Origin: Candidatus Obscuribacterales bacterium
GTDB taxonomy: Bacteria; Cyanobacteriota; Vampirovibrionia; Obscuribacterales; Obscuribacteraceae
Reading direction: 5' to 3'
Assembly (NCBI GenBank): GCA_019637435.1
Contig: JAHBVO010000001.1
Location: forward strand, 930,001-994,000
Length of the DNA: 64,000 nucleotides
Both the position numbers and the translations under genes were made by a program. Below the pieces are notes generated by a model. It made no database searches. It had not been told where the DNA came from and saw only the letters and a program-made list of their open reading frames with translations. This document shows, one piece after another, positions 10,075 through 19,157 of the stretch (the first letter of the stretch is position 1; each line of letters opens with the position of its first letter).

Positions 10075-13000
10075 ATGTGGCCGAAACGCAAGAAGGGCAA
10101 AGCTCGCGCGACGAAGGTGAAATTGAAGGCTTTACAGCCTAACAATGACGACCTGACTGATGATATCGGTTCTCAAGAAGTTGCGCCGGAGCCGGCAGCA
10201 GCGCCTGTGAACCCGCGCAGCAAAGAAGAGGAAATGATTTCCGGCGTTTGGAAATCAAAGGTCCTGAGTAACTACAAACAGAATCCCAAGGATTCTCACA
10301 ACTTACTTGCGCGCATTCCTACCGGAAAAGCAGCCTTCGAAGCCGGTGAACGTCAGAAGAACGAGGCGATCAAAGAGGCGATGATTCGCATCGTTGACCG
10401 TATGTTCGACAACTTTCAGAACACTGCATACGAGTTTAATCGCGTCACAGGTGGATCCGACCTTGAATTGGCCTGGATTCGCCCGTCTCTGGTCACGGAG
10501 GACCTTTCCAGCTGGCACGAGACGGCCAGAGGAACTATCGAGGTCTTTGCGGGCCGAATTTCGACAAGATACTGGACCCTGGCTGTTCGCGGCACTGTCT
10601 CAAGCATTGAAACCTATATTTTGCCCAGCGATAAACTGTTGGGCTTCTCGACCTCGCCAACTTCTTTCGGCAGCTATCTGACCATAACGCCCGAGAGCGA
10701 CGGAATGACGGTTAGTTGGACGATTGTAAATAAGGCGATTGAGCCGGATTTGTTTCCAAGCGTGTACCGGGCTCTTCTTGACGGTCTAATCAGATTTGCA
10801 AGCGACGAAGCACAGCCGGGCGAACTTTTCCGGCTCGAAGATATCGGCATAGTGCCTGAGGCTCCTGCTGCGCCTGGCGCATTAGGCTATCAGGAGAAGG
10901 ACTACTCGGAAAGTCCTGAATTGCTTGGGCAGCGCAATGGAAGACCAGCTTCTGAATCCTCCCCCCGAATTTCGGATGTTGCTCCACCTCGAGCCGATAG
11001 ATTCATAGATGACATCAGCAACCAGGTTGCGCAAGCCGCCCAGTCGGAAACCGACAGATTCAGGCAGTCGATGCACGCTCCACCTTTCGGCACAACCCAG
11101 GGCGCAAGACCCGACAGTTCATCTGAGTCCGGTGCATTTAGATCTTCAGACTCGGCTGTTCATCGTGTGGACCAGCAGCAAAACTCCGGTCCTTATCGAC
11201 GAGTCGATTCCAATCCGTTCAAACCTGTGGACGACTTCAATCAGAGTGGCATTATGTCTGCTCAAGGCGGAACTGCACAAAGCGAAGGCGAGTGGAAGTC
11301 AGTTTCATCGCCGCGCTCCATGCAAAACGATTGGCAGCAGTTTATGCAGAACACGCGTGATTCAATCCAGAACCAACCTCCGTCTCAGCCTCAGCGCGAA
11401 AACGATAAGTGGAACACCGTACCAGGCACGCAACAGCTTGCACGCCCCGATGCTCCCCGACCGTCATTCGACAACATGATGGCGCCGCCACCTCCTCAAA
11501 ATTATCCGAGCTATGGAAACGCCTCTGATCCGCCCGAGCTGCTGAAACCCGAAGGAATACATATTCCTCCTTCTCAAATAAGTCAGAGCGGCGTCTATGG
11601 TGTGCAACAGCGTGTCAATCAAAGTGGGGCGTATTCAACGCAGCAACAAGCGTCTCCGGTAAATCAAAGTGGGGCGTATTCGACGCAGCAACAGGCGTCT
11701 CCGGTCAATCAAAGCGGGGCGTTTTCAACTCAGCAGCAAGCATCTCAAATTAATCCAAGCGGTATATTCTCTACACAAGCGCCCAATCCAATGCCACCGA
11801 ATGCGATGGCGCCAGGCTACGCCATGCAGCCACCAGTGCCACCGACGCAAATGCCGCCGCCGGGCCATGTGCCACCGGCACCCCCTCATCTAATGGCTCC
11901 GCCCCCAGGGATGCCGAGCTTTCCTGGGATGATTCAACCGGGGATTACGCAATCGGGAGCACACCAACAGCCGATGGTGCCACCGCCGCTGTACCCGCCG
12001 GGCATGTCCGCTCCAGCCATACCCGCCGGAATGTCTCCCCCTGGCATGCCACCGCAGGCGATGCCACCTGGTGTGCCACCACAAGCGATGCCTTCCCATA
12101 TGGTGCCCGGTGCCCCTCCAGACTTGCAAAATCAACACAATACCGGCGGTCATCGTCAACTGACTCCGCCTATGCAACAGCAATACAACACGGGTGGTCA
12201 ACCAGCTCAACCCGTGCCACCACCGCCGCCTACCTTCAATTCCGTGCCGATGGGTTTCTCCAACCCGTTCAACAACGCTCCAGGGCTAGCTCATCAGCAC
12301 ATGCAAGGATTTCATGCACCGGAGCCGCCGCCTCCTCCACAACACTCGGAAGCGTTGCAAGAGGATGATGATGCTGAAGAGGCGACTGATTACGACGCCT
12401 CCGAGCCTGAGGGCGACGATCTCTTGCATGAAGAGAGTAGTGATGACGGCATTGAATTAGAAACCGCTGATGAAGAGGACGTAACCGAAGAAGAGGTCGC
12501 GAACGAAGAAAGCGAGGACTTTGATAGCGAACACTTTGATGGCGAACTCGCCGAGTCAAGTGATGGCGAAGCGATTTTTGAGGCTCCGGTAGATGAAGGC
12601 GTCGAGGCTGAGGCACACGAGCAATTCGAATCCGCCCAGGATGATGAAATCGAAGTTTCAGAAAATCAAGAATCTGTTGCCGAATCTGGAGACTGGCACA
12701 CCATTGAGACAAGTTCCTCGGAATCAGGCGACGCTTCTGAGGCGGGTTGGGAGCAGCCTACCGTTGTGACTGAGTTCTCTATGGTGGCGGAGAAAGAGGA
12801 AATGCTCGATCCGCCGATGGAAGAGGCCTCGTCTTTTCCTCAAGAGTCATTCACCGAACTTCCCGTTATGTCGAAGGAGACTGTGCAGCGCTTCGAGCGG
12901 GCTCGCGAGGCTGGATTCGTCTTCTCCAGCGAAGACGATTTTATTGATGCGATAACTGTCGTTTTGTCTACGATTGATGCTCAAATCAGCTTGCTCACCC

Positions 13001-13137
13001 AGCAAAAGGCTCACGCTTTCGACTCGAAAGATTACGGGCGCGCCGAAGCGATAATCAAGCTCTCAGAGAGGCTCACGTTGTTTAAAACTGAAGCTTCCGA
13101 AATTATGCAAGTGCTGTCGGAAGAGGATGAGAGCTAG
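10075..13137 (+). CDS. Large repeat-containing hypothetical protein with disordered Pro/Gln and acidic regions
   Basis: 1020 residues, function unknown. Residues ~50-260 look folded: mixed hydrophobic pattern, with a segment on parameters of a Lys/Arg-rich N terminus (KRKKGKARATKVKLK). Residues ~265-760 are low-complexity, rich in Gln, Ser and Pro. They include a 15-residue tandem repeat (consensus core NQSGAYSTQQQASP, residues ~514-558) and long Pro-Met-Pro-Gly tracts. Residues ~765-920 are strongly acidic. The last ~90 residues are predicted helical and probably coiled coil. No signal peptide or membrane segment is visible, so it is likely cytosolic. A weak GAGG precedes the ATG. It is convergent with the Ser/Thr kinase gene, 36 bases apart. 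The architecture resembles a scaffold or adaptor, which is inference. Confidence 0.8.
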   Translation: MWPKRKKGKARATKVKLKALQPNNDDLTDDIGSQEVAPEPAAAPVNPRSKEEEMISGVWKSKVLSNYKQNPKDSHNLLARIPTGKAAFEAGERQKNEAIKEAMIRIVDRMFDNFQNTAYEFNRVTGGSDLELAWIRPSLVTEDLSSWHETARGTIEVFAGRISTRYWTLAVRGTVSSIETYILPSDKLLGFSTSPTSFGSYLTITPESDGMTVSWTIVNKAIEPDLFPSVYRALLDGLIRFASDEAQPGELFRLEDIGIVPEAPAAPGALGYQEKDYSESPELLGQRNGRPASESSPRISDVAPPRADRFIDDISNQVAQAAQSETDRFRQSMHAPPFGTTQGARPDSSSESGAFRSSDSAVHRVDQQQNSGPYRRVDSNPFKPVDDFNQSGIMSAQGGTAQSEGEWKSVSSPRSMQNDWQQFMQNTRDSIQNQPPSQPQRENDKWNTVPGTQQLARPDAPRPSFDNMMAPPPPQNYPSYGNASDPPELLKPEGIHIPPSQISQSGVYGVQQRVNQSGAYSTQQQASPVNQSGAYSTQQQASPVNQSGAFSTQQQASQINPSGIFSTQAPNPMPPNAMAPGYAMQPPVPPTQMPPPGHVPPAPPHLMAPPPGMPSFPGMIQPGITQSGAHQQPMVPPPLYPPGMSAPAIPAGMSPPGMPPQAMPPGVPPQAMPSHMVPGAPPDLQNQHNTGGHRQLTPPMQQQYNTGGQPAQPVPPPPPTFNSVPMGFSNPFNNAPGLAHQHMQGFHAPEPPPPPQHSEALQEDDDAEEATDYDASEPEGDDLLHEESSDDGIELETADEEDVTEEEVANEESEDFDSEHFDGELAESSDGEAIFEAPVDEGVEAEAHEQFESAQDDEIEVSENQESVAESGDWHTIETSSSESGDASEAGWEQPTVVTEFSMVAEKEEMLDPPMEEASSFPQESFTELPVMSKETVQRFERAREAGFVFSSEDDFIDAITVVLSTIDAQISLLTQQKAHAFDSKDYGRAEAIIKLSERLTLFKTEASEIMQVLSEEDES
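11614..11748 (+). repeat. In-frame 45-bp tandem repeat, three units
   Basis: Three consecutive 45-base units (11614-11658, 11659-11703, 11704-11748) encode a 15-residue repeat with core NQSGAYSTQQQASP. Units one and two differ at only a few bases. A fourth, degraded unit follows to about 11784 and a half-unit precedes at 11578. The repeat is in frame, so copy number can change without a frameshift. Confidence 0.9.
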
Positions 13138-13147
13138 ACGCATCCGT

Positions 13148-13173
13148 TTTCTAATCGTTTCTTTCATTAGAAA
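13148..13173. terminator. Possible bidirectional terminator hairpin between convergent genes
   Basis: An 8-bp AT-rich inverted repeat (TTTCTAAT at 13148-13155, ATTAGAAA at 13166-13173) with a 10-base loop fills the 36-base gap between two convergent genes. There is no clean T-tract, so termination is only plausible. Confidence 0.35.
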
Positions 13174-15360
13174 CTAAGGACGAGACTTCTCGATGGTCTC
13201 TTCGAGTGCCTGATCCATTTCCGCCGGCTTCAAACTCTCCTGGCCGGGAATGACGTCGGCCTCTTGAGATTTTTTCTCTTCATCCTTTACCGAAGCTTTT
13301 TCCTCGGAGGGGAAGAAGAAGACTTCTTTGACCATTGTGCTTAGATAGTCTCGATTTAAAAAGCCCACTGTCGCGGCCATGACGATTACAACGATGACCA
13401 ACAGGATTTGGTTTAAACTGTTTCCAGAAGATTTTGAGGCAGCATGAGTCGTCGTGAGGGTGTCTCGCATGCTGGCCGGCAGTCTATTTCTACTGGTACG
13501 CGCTCTTCGCGGTCCGGAGGCGTTATCCACGGTGCGCCCTTGAGCGCTTCGCTCTCGCCCTCTTCGTGTGCCCGAAGTTCTGGAACTCTCAAGATCTGTT
13601 CTCGAGTTGCGAGGAGATGGAGCGCGCGTTTCATCCGGATCGAATTTTGATTGGTTTTGAGCGCGTTTGGGTGGTAATTGATGTTCCAGGCTCGTATCCC
13701 ATCGCGGCTCTTGAGTGTTGATGCGGTTCATCGGCATTCGAGGATTGTCCGGATGTGAACCTGGTGGCGGACCATTATCAATGGTGGGTCCTCTGGTACT
13801 GCCATCGGTGCTCGCTGAAATGACTTGCGGACCTGTCAGTTCGAACTTCACGCGCTGGTCGTCTGGTGGCGCGAAATTCATATTTCCATCTGCCGGTGAC
13901 GGTGAAGTGGCCGCCGGCTGAGGCAGCGGTGTCTGCGGTGGTGATGGTTGTTGTTGAGAAGCCGGTATTTGCTGGTTAGAGACGCCTGGTCCCTGTGAGA
14001 TTCGTTGAGCCGGCACGCTTTGCTGAGGTGGCATTGTTGCTTCGGCGGAAAATTGACTGTTCTGAGGTAAGTTTGTTGGAAGTTGAGGCTCCAAACCTTT
14101 TTGATTTTGCAGCGATACGTTCAACCCTTGAGGCTGCGGTAAGCGATTTTGCGGTGGTGTTACAGATGGTGCTACGGGTTGCTGCTTCGCCACGGGATTC
14201 GATAAGTCGGTCTGGCTGAGACGCTCATTCGTAGCAAATCTCGGAATGTCTTCTGAGGTGACTTTCTGCTGCACATCAGACATCGGGTTTTCCGCTCGAT
14301 TTTTTTCCGGCATTTTAGGCTGTGGTTGCTCAACCGTTTTTTGCCGCCCGGATAGTGTCAGCATCGGTCCGCTTTGCTTGGGAATCTGTCCAAGACTTTG
14401 ATTTAGAGCGCGTTCCAAATCGTGTCGGAGGTCATTCATCGATTGATAACGCTCGTCCGGTTTCTTCTTAATGGCACGAAAGACGATTTGTTCAAGCTGG
14501 CTCGGTATGTCGAGATTGGGATTGGATTGTTTAAATGTGGGCGGCTCCTCGGAGATCTGTTTCATCATCGTGTCTGCGTAATTGCGACCGAGGAACGGCA
14601 CTTCGCCTGTCAAAGCCTCGTACATCACAATTCCAAGTGAATAGATGTCCGTTCTGGCATCAATGGTGGTGCCCATACATTGCTCGGGACTCATGTAAAT
14701 CGGGCTTCCCCAGACTTCTCCCAATCTCGTCAGCTTCTGCGTTCCTTCGGTAACTTTCGCAATTCCAAAGTCCACGATTTTTACATAGTCAGATGTGGTG
14801 CCCTTTTCCACAAGCATTATGTTGCCCGGTTTCAAATCGCGGTGCACCGCATCATGCTTGTGTGCGTGACCAATCGCTGCTGCCACTTGGACGAAGATAT
14901 CTTGAAACCTGCCGAGGTCCAGGTGACCCTGCTTGCGGAGAATCTCTCCGAGGCTGGTTCCGACCAGATAGTCCATAACGAAATAGGGCTGACCGCGCCG
15001 ATTCGTACCGTATCCATAGAAGCTCACGATGCGCGGATGGTTGAGACGGTTTAAAACATCCGCTTCTCTTTGAAATCTCTTTACGACCATCTCGTCGCCT
15101 AGAACCTGCGTTCGCAGACATTTGACTGCGACCACTTCGCCCGTCTTCAGGTCCTTTGCCTTGTAGACGAGACTCATTCCGCCCTTTCCGAGCAGCGACA
15201 TTACATAATACCGGTCTTCCAGCCGCATGCCGACGAGCAAATCCAGCTTGTCTTGCGGGATTCTGACTTTGAATCCTATTTTCGGATCAATCACGCGCTT
15301 CGACGAAAGAGACCGTTTGAATCTCTTTGGAAGCTTCCGTAATGTGTCTTTTGTCAGCAT
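13174..15360 (-). CDS. Membrane-anchored Hanks-type serine/threonine protein kinase
   Basis: 728 residues. The kinase domain spans about residues 50-315. It has a Gly-rich loop GKGGMS (58-63), ATP-binding Lys80, catalytic HRDLKPGN (Asp175), DFG at 197-199 and SPE at 224-226, so all catalytic residues are present. A Pro/Gln/Ser-rich region (~330-640) follows, then a single transmembrane helix (~651-668) and a charged tail of ~60 residues. The kinase is therefore N-terminal and cytosolic, with the tail outside. No PASTA or TPR sensor is present. The domain order is the same as in the second kinase of the window (55172-56755). It is convergent with the 1020-residue repeat protein, a possible substrate by position only. 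Confidence 0.93.
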   Translation of the reverse strand: MLTKDTLRKLPKRFKRSLSSKRVIDPKIGFKVRIPQDKLDLLVGMRLEDRYYVMSLLGKGGMSLVYKAKDLKTGEVVAVKCLRTQVLGDEMVVKRFQREADVLNRLNHPRIVSFYGYGTNRRGQPYFVMDYLVGTSLGEILRKQGHLDLGRFQDIFVQVAAAIGHAHKHDAVHRDLKPGNIMLVEKGTTSDYVKIVDFGIAKVTEGTQKLTRLGEVWGSPIYMSPEQCMGTTIDARTDIYSLGIVMYEALTGEVPFLGRNYADTMMKQISEEPPTFKQSNPNLDIPSQLEQIVFRAIKKKPDERYQSMNDLRHDLERALNQSLGQIPKQSGPMLTLSGRQKTVEQPQPKMPEKNRAENPMSDVQQKVTSEDIPRFATNERLSQTDLSNPVAKQQPVAPSVTPPQNRLPQPQGLNVSLQNQKGLEPQLPTNLPQNSQFSAEATMPPQQSVPAQRISQGPGVSNQQIPASQQQPSPPQTPLPQPAATSPSPADGNMNFAPPDDQRVKFELTGPQVISASTDGSTRGPTIDNGPPPGSHPDNPRMPMNRINTQEPRWDTSLEHQLPPKRAQNQSKFDPDETRAPSPRNSRTDLESSRTSGTRRGRERSAQGRTVDNASGPRRARTSRNRLPASMRDTLTTTHAASKSSGNSLNQILLVIVVIVMAATVGFLNRDYLSTMVKEVFFFPSEEKASVKDEEKKSQEADVIPGQESLKPAEMDQALEETIEKSRP

Positions 15361-15575
15361 CAGCCGTTTCTATCAGAACTTTGTGGAAGAGGTCGAGCCG
15401 GATTTACCACAGCAAGCTCTTGACAATGCCCGCTAAGTGTCCATCCTCCATGTTCCCCCTCATGATCTGGATCAATCTAAGATGAAGTCCAATGAGCCGC
15501 TCCAGGCACCTAACCGCCTGATAAATCCGCTCCTTCTGCGAATTCCGACAAACTGAAGCGGAGTAGACAAATTCG

Positions 15576-16889
15576 TTAATGTGTCGGATAGGTGATGCCG
15601 TTCAAGAAGATTTGAAAAGCACCCATGAAGAAACCAATCATCAAACCGAAGAGCTCAAGCGCATGCAATTCGTTTTGACAAATGCGATAAACCAACTTTT
15701 CCAATTGCTGAGGAGCGAATTGGGTTATCTTCGTTGCGATGAGGTCGTGCACTCCCAGAGCCGGAATCGCTTGTTCAACCATGTGCCCGAGTTCTCTGTT
15801 CAAATATGAATAGGCAAAACCTGAGATGTTGCGCTTCATTCCCGTCAGCCAGTCGCCGGGTACTGCTTCAGGATTGAAACGGAGCACGGCGTTGCGAACG
15901 GTGACGATAGCTTCGTCCTCAAGTCGTTTACAGGCTTCGAGAATATCGTCTTTATGCTCGATCAAAAATCCTTCGACAAATCGCACGACGTTTTTCTTCA
16001 AGTTTGCGATGTTATCCAGCGGCATCGACCGCAGGTCGAAGTTTGCAATCTGTACTGCCAATTGGTGTTTTATGCCGAAACGCTTGGTCAGATCTCCAAT
16101 TAGTTTGTGCGCTTCGTTCGGTTCCTTTTCAAGAAATGTGCGCCACTCGTTGCAAACTCGTTTTACGCCGATGATGCGAGCCAGTATTCTATAGGGACCG
16201 CTGGCGTGTACGTTGATTGACTCCTCGAGAGCGTTTATGTTGGTCGGACTCAGCAAGGTGATTAAACCGTTGCGCACCTTCTCTGGTGTCAAAAAGTTTT
16301 CCATCAGACGCGCGGCGATCTCGTTTGCTTGATCGAGATTGATGCGTGTGGTCATTAAAACCTGATCGAATAATTTTTCAGTGATTGCTGAAACTCGAGT
16401 CTCGGTGCCATGTTCCAGTGCGGATATAGTAGAGTCCACAAATTGCCGGACAATAGTGGGCGAGAGTGTTGCAATGTCGCTCGCTAATCTGTGCAGCTTC
16501 GTGGTGTCACGAAATTCTTTGAGAAATACAGTGTCTACGAACAGGTCGACCGTTTTGTAAATATTCTCTTCAGTAACTAATTCCTCAGCTCTTCGACGAA
16601 TATCTTCCGGAGTCAATAAAGTCTCCGTGATTGTCGATGCGACGGCTTGAGCCAACTTCGGCTGACGTTTCGGAAAAATTCCCGGTGTCAGCGGTATTTG
16701 ATAGTTAGTGAACGGAACGTACCAGGCTTCGTATGGGCGGAACAACATCCGCACTGCGAGCCAGGTGGCTATATAGCCGTGCACGGCATAAACAAGAGGC
16801 GGAAGGATTGCCTTCACAAAGAATGCCGGGAAGGAGGTGGTTGGATTTAGGAAAGACCAGTCGAAGCCCAGTCCGAAAAAGAAGTCCAC
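15576..16889 (-). CDS. DUF445 family membrane protein
   Basis: 437 residues. The N terminus has the DUF445 hallmark: a hydrophobic segment (~residues 23-45) followed by GYIATWLAVRMLFRPYEAW and a PLTPGIFPKRQ segment. The middle is long and helical, and the C terminus ends in a second membrane helix (LFGLMIGFFMGAFQIFL, ~414-432). The family has no established biochemical function; members are membrane proteins sometimes linked to spore or envelope biology. The first codon is GTG with only a weak ribosome-binding site. It is followed by a 215-base gap before the kinase gene on the same strand, in which I see no gene. Confidence 0.87.
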   Translation of the reverse strand: MDFFFGLGFDWSFLNPTTSFPAFFVKAILPPLVYAVHGYIATWLAVRMLFRPYEAWYVPFTNYQIPLTPGIFPKRQPKLAQAVASTITETLLTPEDIRRRAEELVTEENIYKTVDLFVDTVFLKEFRDTTKLHRLASDIATLSPTIVRQFVDSTISALEHGTETRVSAITEKLFDQVLMTTRINLDQANEIAARLMENFLTPEKVRNGLITLLSPTNINALEESINVHASGPYRILARIIGVKRVCNEWRTFLEKEPNEAHKLIGDLTKRFGIKHQLAVQIANFDLRSMPLDNIANLKKNVVRFVEGFLIEHKDDILEACKRLEDEAIVTVRNAVLRFNPEAVPGDWLTGMKRNISGFAYSYLNRELGHMVEQAIPALGVHDLIATKITQFAPQQLEKLVYRICQNELHALELFGLMIGFFMGAFQIFLNGITYPTH

Positions 16890-17050
16890 GTAGCTACCAG
16901 TTGTTGTCCTTTTAAGTAAGTTTAAACCATGCTTAGCATGTTTGCGTTTTCAAGACGAAAAGTACCTCGTTTCTACGAGAAGCGCATATCGGCTCCATTA
17001 CTTGACGTTCATCTGTGTGCGAGGGCCGGTGAGTTTGACGTCCACTTTCT

Positions 17051-17056
17051 TATAAT
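17051..17056 (+). promoter_or_regulatory. Perfect -10 hexamer (TATAAT) just before the TPR gene
   Basis: A consensus TATAAT ends only six bases before the GTG at 17063. Transcription from it would begin at or next to the start codon. A TTGACG lies upstream, but only 10 bases away, too close for a normal -35. The reading is a leaderless or near-leaderless transcript. Confidence 0.35.
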
Positions 17057-17062
17057 GAACAC

Positions 17063-18004
17063 GTGAAAAATTCTAATTACATGACCGATTTCTTCAAGAC
17101 AGTCCTCTGCTCCGCGGCCTTGGTTGGCGTCAGTGCGCTTTATGCCTCCCCGCCCGGGTTTGCTTCTGTAATTCCGAAAGCTTCGGAAAGGGAATGCAAA
17201 AAATTTCTCGCCCGTGGCGATCAGCTTTTCGCTTCCAATGCGTATCACGGTTCATTGACTTTCTATCAACAGGCTGTTGCAGCGGAACCATCAAGCTTCG
17301 AGGCCCACCTGAAGCTTGGAACCGCCCTGGCTCGCCTTAATTCTAATGACGAGGCTCTCAAGGAGCTCTTTCAATCATTGATGCTGAATGCTGAGCATCC
17401 TGAAACCAATCTAAGTGCCCGCTCTGAGATAGCAGCGATTTTGATGAAGCAGGGAAATTATGACGAGGCTGGCGGACAGTTAAAACAGGTTCTGGACCTG
17501 TCTCCCAACGATCTTGTCGTGCGTGGCAATTATGCACTCTGCTTAGAACATTTAGGTTATGTAGATGCGTCGATCGAACAACTAAAGCAGATCGTCAAAG
17601 CAAACTCATTTGACGTTGTCGCGCTCTATAACCTGGGCACAGCCTACTTGCGTAAAGGGCAGGGGGATATAGCAAAGAAGTATTTTGATCGAGTTGTTTC
17701 CATAGACGATAAACATTTACTCGGCTATCTCGGAATTGCAAATTCGCTGATGCTTCAGGGCAACAACCAAGAAGCGCTCAAATACTGCCAGGTCGCAGTC
17801 AAACTCGGTCCGGAAAATCACTATGCGTTTCTCGCGCTTGGCGATGTTTATGAAAGATTAGATCAGAAAGGTAAAGCAGTTGAAGCGTATAAACGCGCAA
17901 TTCAGATCAATCCGCGCGACAATGCTTCACGTGCCGCAATGGCGAAATTACTTCAGTCTTCGAAGCAGGTAGCCAATACAGGACAACTACACGCTTCACA
18001 GTAA
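17063..18004 (+). CDS. Exported tetratricopeptide repeat protein
   Basis: 313 residues if it starts at GTG 17063; 307 if at ATG 17081. An N-terminal signal peptide is visible (hydrophobic TVLCSAALVGVSALYAS, with a likely cleavage after GFAS). The rest is about six TPR units, seen as repeated patterns such as GDQLFASNAYHGSLTFYQQA, LYNLGTAYLRKGQGDIAKKY and LGDVYERLDQKGKAVEAYKR. TPRs mediate protein-protein contacts; no catalytic motif is present. Neither start has a ribosome-binding site, and the promoter -10 lies directly upstream. It is the first of two consecutive exported TPR genes, 80 bases apart, ahead of ftsZ. A periplasmic scaffold role is inferred. Confidence 0.85.
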   Translation: MKNSNYMTDFFKTVLCSAALVGVSALYASPPGFASVIPKASERECKKFLARGDQLFASNAYHGSLTFYQQAVAAEPSSFEAHLKLGTALARLNSNDEALKELFQSLMLNAEHPETNLSARSEIAAILMKQGNYDEAGGQLKQVLDLSPNDLVVRGNYALCLEHLGYVDASIEQLKQIVKANSFDVVALYNLGTAYLRKGQGDIAKKYFDRVVSIDDKHLLGYLGIANSLMLQGNNQEALKYCQVAVKLGPENHYAFLALGDVYERLDQKGKAVEAYKRAIQINPRDNASRAAMAKLLQSSKQVANTGQLHASQ

Positions 18005-18006
18005 GA

Positions 18007-18034
18007 TTACTTTTTGCTATCGCGTCGATATACT
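18007..18034 (+). promoter_or_regulatory. Candidate promoter for the second TPR gene
   Basis: TTACTT (18007-18012) and TATACT (18029-18034) with a 16-base spacer lie about 50 bases before the gene. A small inverted repeat, CGTCG-9-CGACG, overlaps the -10. Assigned by eye. Confidence 0.35.
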
Positions 18035-18084
18035 AGCGACGAAACTTTGTCAGACGACTGTTGAGATTGATGAGGAATATACAA

Positions 18085-18933
18085 ATGAATCTGCGGACCG
18101 GAAAAAATCATGCGAAGACTGCTTCACTCGCTCTGGCAGTAGCTCTTGGAGTGCTCGGTTTTTCGCAGGCTGGCATCGCTGGTGATATCAGTTCGCAGGA
18201 TAAACAAGATATTCAAGATACTATCGTTCGATATAAAGCGGCGATCGGTATGAATCCGAAGAATGCCAAAAACCATGTGGCTCTCGGCAATGCCTACCTG
18301 CTCGATGGTAACAACGAGGCTGCAATCGCGAGCTTCCGAGAGGCTGGAAAGCTGGCTCCCGATTCAACAGATTCCTATATAGGTTTATCCCGCGGTCTCA
18401 TCAGAATGGGTGACGAGAAAGGTGCGCTCAAGGCTCTTGAGGATGGCGCCGTTCGCAACCCCAACGATGCCGATCTTCACTTCAAAATCGGCAATCTGTT
18501 CATGCGCGGCAAGAACTTCGATAAGGCGATCGCCGAATATAGAACGGCACTGAAGTTAAAACCCAAACACTCGGAAGCCCATAGAGAGCTAGGCGCAGCG
18601 CTGGGCACCAAAGGCGACTTGAAAGCTCAAGTCGACGAAGAGAAGAAATGTTTGGAAATCAATGGTGATGACGCCAACGCGCTTTATTATCTGGCTACGG
18701 CCCAGATCGGGCTTAACAACGTTCCGGAAGCTCTGCCTCTGCTGGAAAAGTGCGTAAAGCTGGACCCGAAGAACGCTGATGCTTTCAGACTGCTCGCCGC
18801 AATGAAAGCTGCCAGCGGAGATTATAAGCAGGCTATCACATATGCTCAAAAGGCAGTGGACATCATGCCTGAGAACAAGCAGTACCAGCAAACTCTTGCC
18901 AAAATCAAGAGTAAAGCCGGACAAATCAAATAA
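18085..18933 (+). CDS. Exported tetratricopeptide repeat protein
   Basis: 282 residues from ATG 18085, chosen because GAGGA lies eight bases upstream and the protein then begins with a normal signal peptide (MNLRTGKNHAKTASLALAVA, then a cleavage region near GIAG). An upstream in-frame TTG at 18061 is less likely. Six or so TPR units follow (NHVALGNAYLLDGNNEAAIASF, LHFKIGNLFMRGKNFDKAIAEY, ALYYLATAQIGLNNVPEAL and others). There are no enzymatic motifs. It sits between another exported TPR protein and ftsZ on the same strand. Its role is unknown; extracytoplasmic scaffolding is inferred from the repeats and the signal peptide. Confidence 0.87.
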   Translation: MNLRTGKNHAKTASLALAVALGVLGFSQAGIAGDISSQDKQDIQDTIVRYKAAIGMNPKNAKNHVALGNAYLLDGNNEAAIASFREAGKLAPDSTDSYIGLSRGLIRMGDEKGALKALEDGAVRNPNDADLHFKIGNLFMRGKNFDKAIAEYRTALKLKPKHSEAHRELGAALGTKGDLKAQVDEEKKCLEINGDDANALYYLATAQIGLNNVPEALPLLEKCVKLDPKNADAFRLLAAMKAASGDYKQAITYAQKAVDIMPENKQYQQTLAKIKSKAGQIK

Positions 18934-18991
18934 GAGTTTAATTTACAAATGGCAAGGACCTCAGCACATTTTTGGGGGTGCCTGGAACTGT

Positions 18992-19007
18992 CCAGTAGAC
19001 CTACTGG
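18992..19007. promoter_or_regulatory. Perfect inverted repeat upstream of ftsZ
   Basis: CCAGTAG, two bases, CTACTGG: a 16-base near-palindrome 20 bases before a candidate -35 of ftsZ. It could be a dimeric repressor site or a small hairpin. The loop of two bases is too tight for a good RNA hairpin, which favours a DNA operator. Confidence 0.4.
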
Positions 19008-19027
19008 CAACCGTTTTGAACGCTTAT

Positions 19028-19055
19028 TTGATTTCGGAAAGGTTAACTATATAAC
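19028..19055 (+). promoter_or_regulatory. Candidate ftsZ promoter
   Basis: TTGATT (19028-19033) and TATAAC (19050-19055), with a 16-base spacer, lie about 100 bases before the chosen ftsZ start. Assigned by eye. Confidence 0.35.
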
Positions 19056-19157
19056 CAGCGTTCTGGCTTGCTAATAGAGGGCGTAGGCCTTACCATTTTC
19101 GGAATCAGGACATATACACGAGTGCCCAAACGCGAAAGCGAGGTGCCCACGTCAGTC

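Noticed and set aside
11614..11748. Possible CRISPR-like array
   Set aside because: The 45-bp units are directly adjacent with no spacers and are in frame within a coding gene.
17035..17056. Full sigma-70 promoter TTGACG/TATAAT
   Set aside because: The spacer is only 10 bases, too short for a normal promoter; only the -10 is kept.
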